From JAPKZH01 sp964537875 (GTDB lineage: Bacteria > Acidobacteriota > Aminicenantia > Aminicenantales > UBA4085): a DNA stretch of 5,543 nt. Below the pieces are notes generated by a model. That model saw only the letters and a program-made list of their open reading frames with translations. It did not search any database and was not told where the DNA came from. Of this stretch, positions 5,445 through 5,543 are shown piece by piece. How positions within the stretch are numbered: position 1 is the first letter of the stretch; every line of letters begins with the position of its first letter. The position numbers and the translations under genes are program-made. The stretch lies in NCBI GenBank assembly GCA_964537875.1, contig CAZIDN010000139.1:1-5543 (forward strand). The letters run 5' to 3'.

Positions 5445-5488
5445 TATAGCTATAGCATTTTGCTATATAGCAATTTGCTATATAGGGG
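5445..5488. promoter_or_regulatory. Tandem palindromic sites, likely enhancer-binding protein UAS
   Basis: A perfect 14-bp palindrome TTGCTATATAGCAA lies at 5460-5473. A partial second copy, TTGCTATATAGGGG, starts 15 bp later (5475-5488). A related, one-base-shorter arrangement, tatagctatagca, lies on the other side (5445-5457). The middle repeat also pairs with its neighbours: ctatatagca (5463-5472) and tgctatatag (5476-5485) are perfect inverted repeats. Relative to the inferred sigma54 start at about 5374 these sites sit at about -71 to -114, the usual place for an activator of this class. The activator gene is not in the window and I cannot match the motif to a known regulator. Confidence 0.7.
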
Positions 5489-5496
5489 GTCAATTT

Positions 5497-5543
5497 GGAG
5501 GGGAAGACCCCTTCCAACGGGCGTCGAACTTCGTCCGACGCTC
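5497..5543. repeat. Two GC-rich hairpins at the right window edge
   Basis: Ggagggg and ccccttcc (5497-5515) form one stem with a short loop. Gcgtcg (5521-5526) and cgacgc (5536-5541) form another, perfect over 6 bp and extendable to 5519/5543. There is no T-run of terminator length. They may be the end of another intergenic repeat or the 3' region of the next gene, which is outside the window. Confidence 0.4.

Noticed and set aside
5445..5488. Possible CRISPR-like or phage attachment repeat array
   Set aside because: Repeats are 14-15 bp with no spacers of CRISPR length, and their palindromy and distance to the sigma54 promoter fit regulator sites better.

Overview
This 5.5 kb bacterial window (roughly 55% GC by eye) looks like a chromosomal segment from a Gram-negative anaerobe. 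It encodes a signal-peptide-bearing beta-barrel protein (so an outer membrane), a ferredoxin of the HgcB-like type, and a catabolic-type hexameric glutamate dehydrogenase. The sequence style (Acidobacteriota / Candidatus Aminicenantota-like proteins, hairpin-rich intergenic repeats) suggests one of those lineages. That is an impression from memory, not a database result.

Layout from left to right. Positions 1-391 are non-coding: a strong hairpin, an 84-bp half-repeat in inverted orientation to one further right, and about 190 bp with no recognisable gene. Next come a minus-strand outer-membrane beta-barrel protein (392-1702), a 221-bp spacer with a good sigma70-type promoter, and a minus-strand secreted sialidase-like protein with four Asp-boxes (1924-3102). 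A 66-bp divergent region with a sigma70-type promoter for the sialidase leads to a plus-strand HgcB-like ferredoxin (3169-3450) whose fourth cluster-II-motif cysteine is replaced by Gly. Its stop codon lies on the edge of a 199-bp palindromic repeat element (3447-3645). A stem-loop (3670-3699) then follows the 3' end of a minus-strand two-gene operon: a 92-aa protein of unknown function (5055-5333) and glutamate dehydrogenase (3752-5050), separated by 4 bp.

The best-supported regulatory story is at the right end. The operon is preceded by a canonical sigma54 promoter (TGGCAC-N5-TTGCT, 5385-5400 minus). About 70-115 bp upstream of the inferred start is a tandem array of palindromic TTGCTATATAGCAA-type sites (5445-5488), where an enhancer-binding protein of the NtrC/RocR class would be expected to bind. 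This points to glutamate catabolism or nitrogen control with an unknown small protein co-expressed ahead of GDH.

The second theme is the repeat pair. An approximately 84-bp sequence at 117-202 is repeated in inverted orientation at 3446-3529 with only three mismatches, bracketing the three-gene block 202-3445, which could therefore be an invertible or transferred unit. I see no CRISPR array, tRNA, rRNA, transposase or toxin-antitoxin module.
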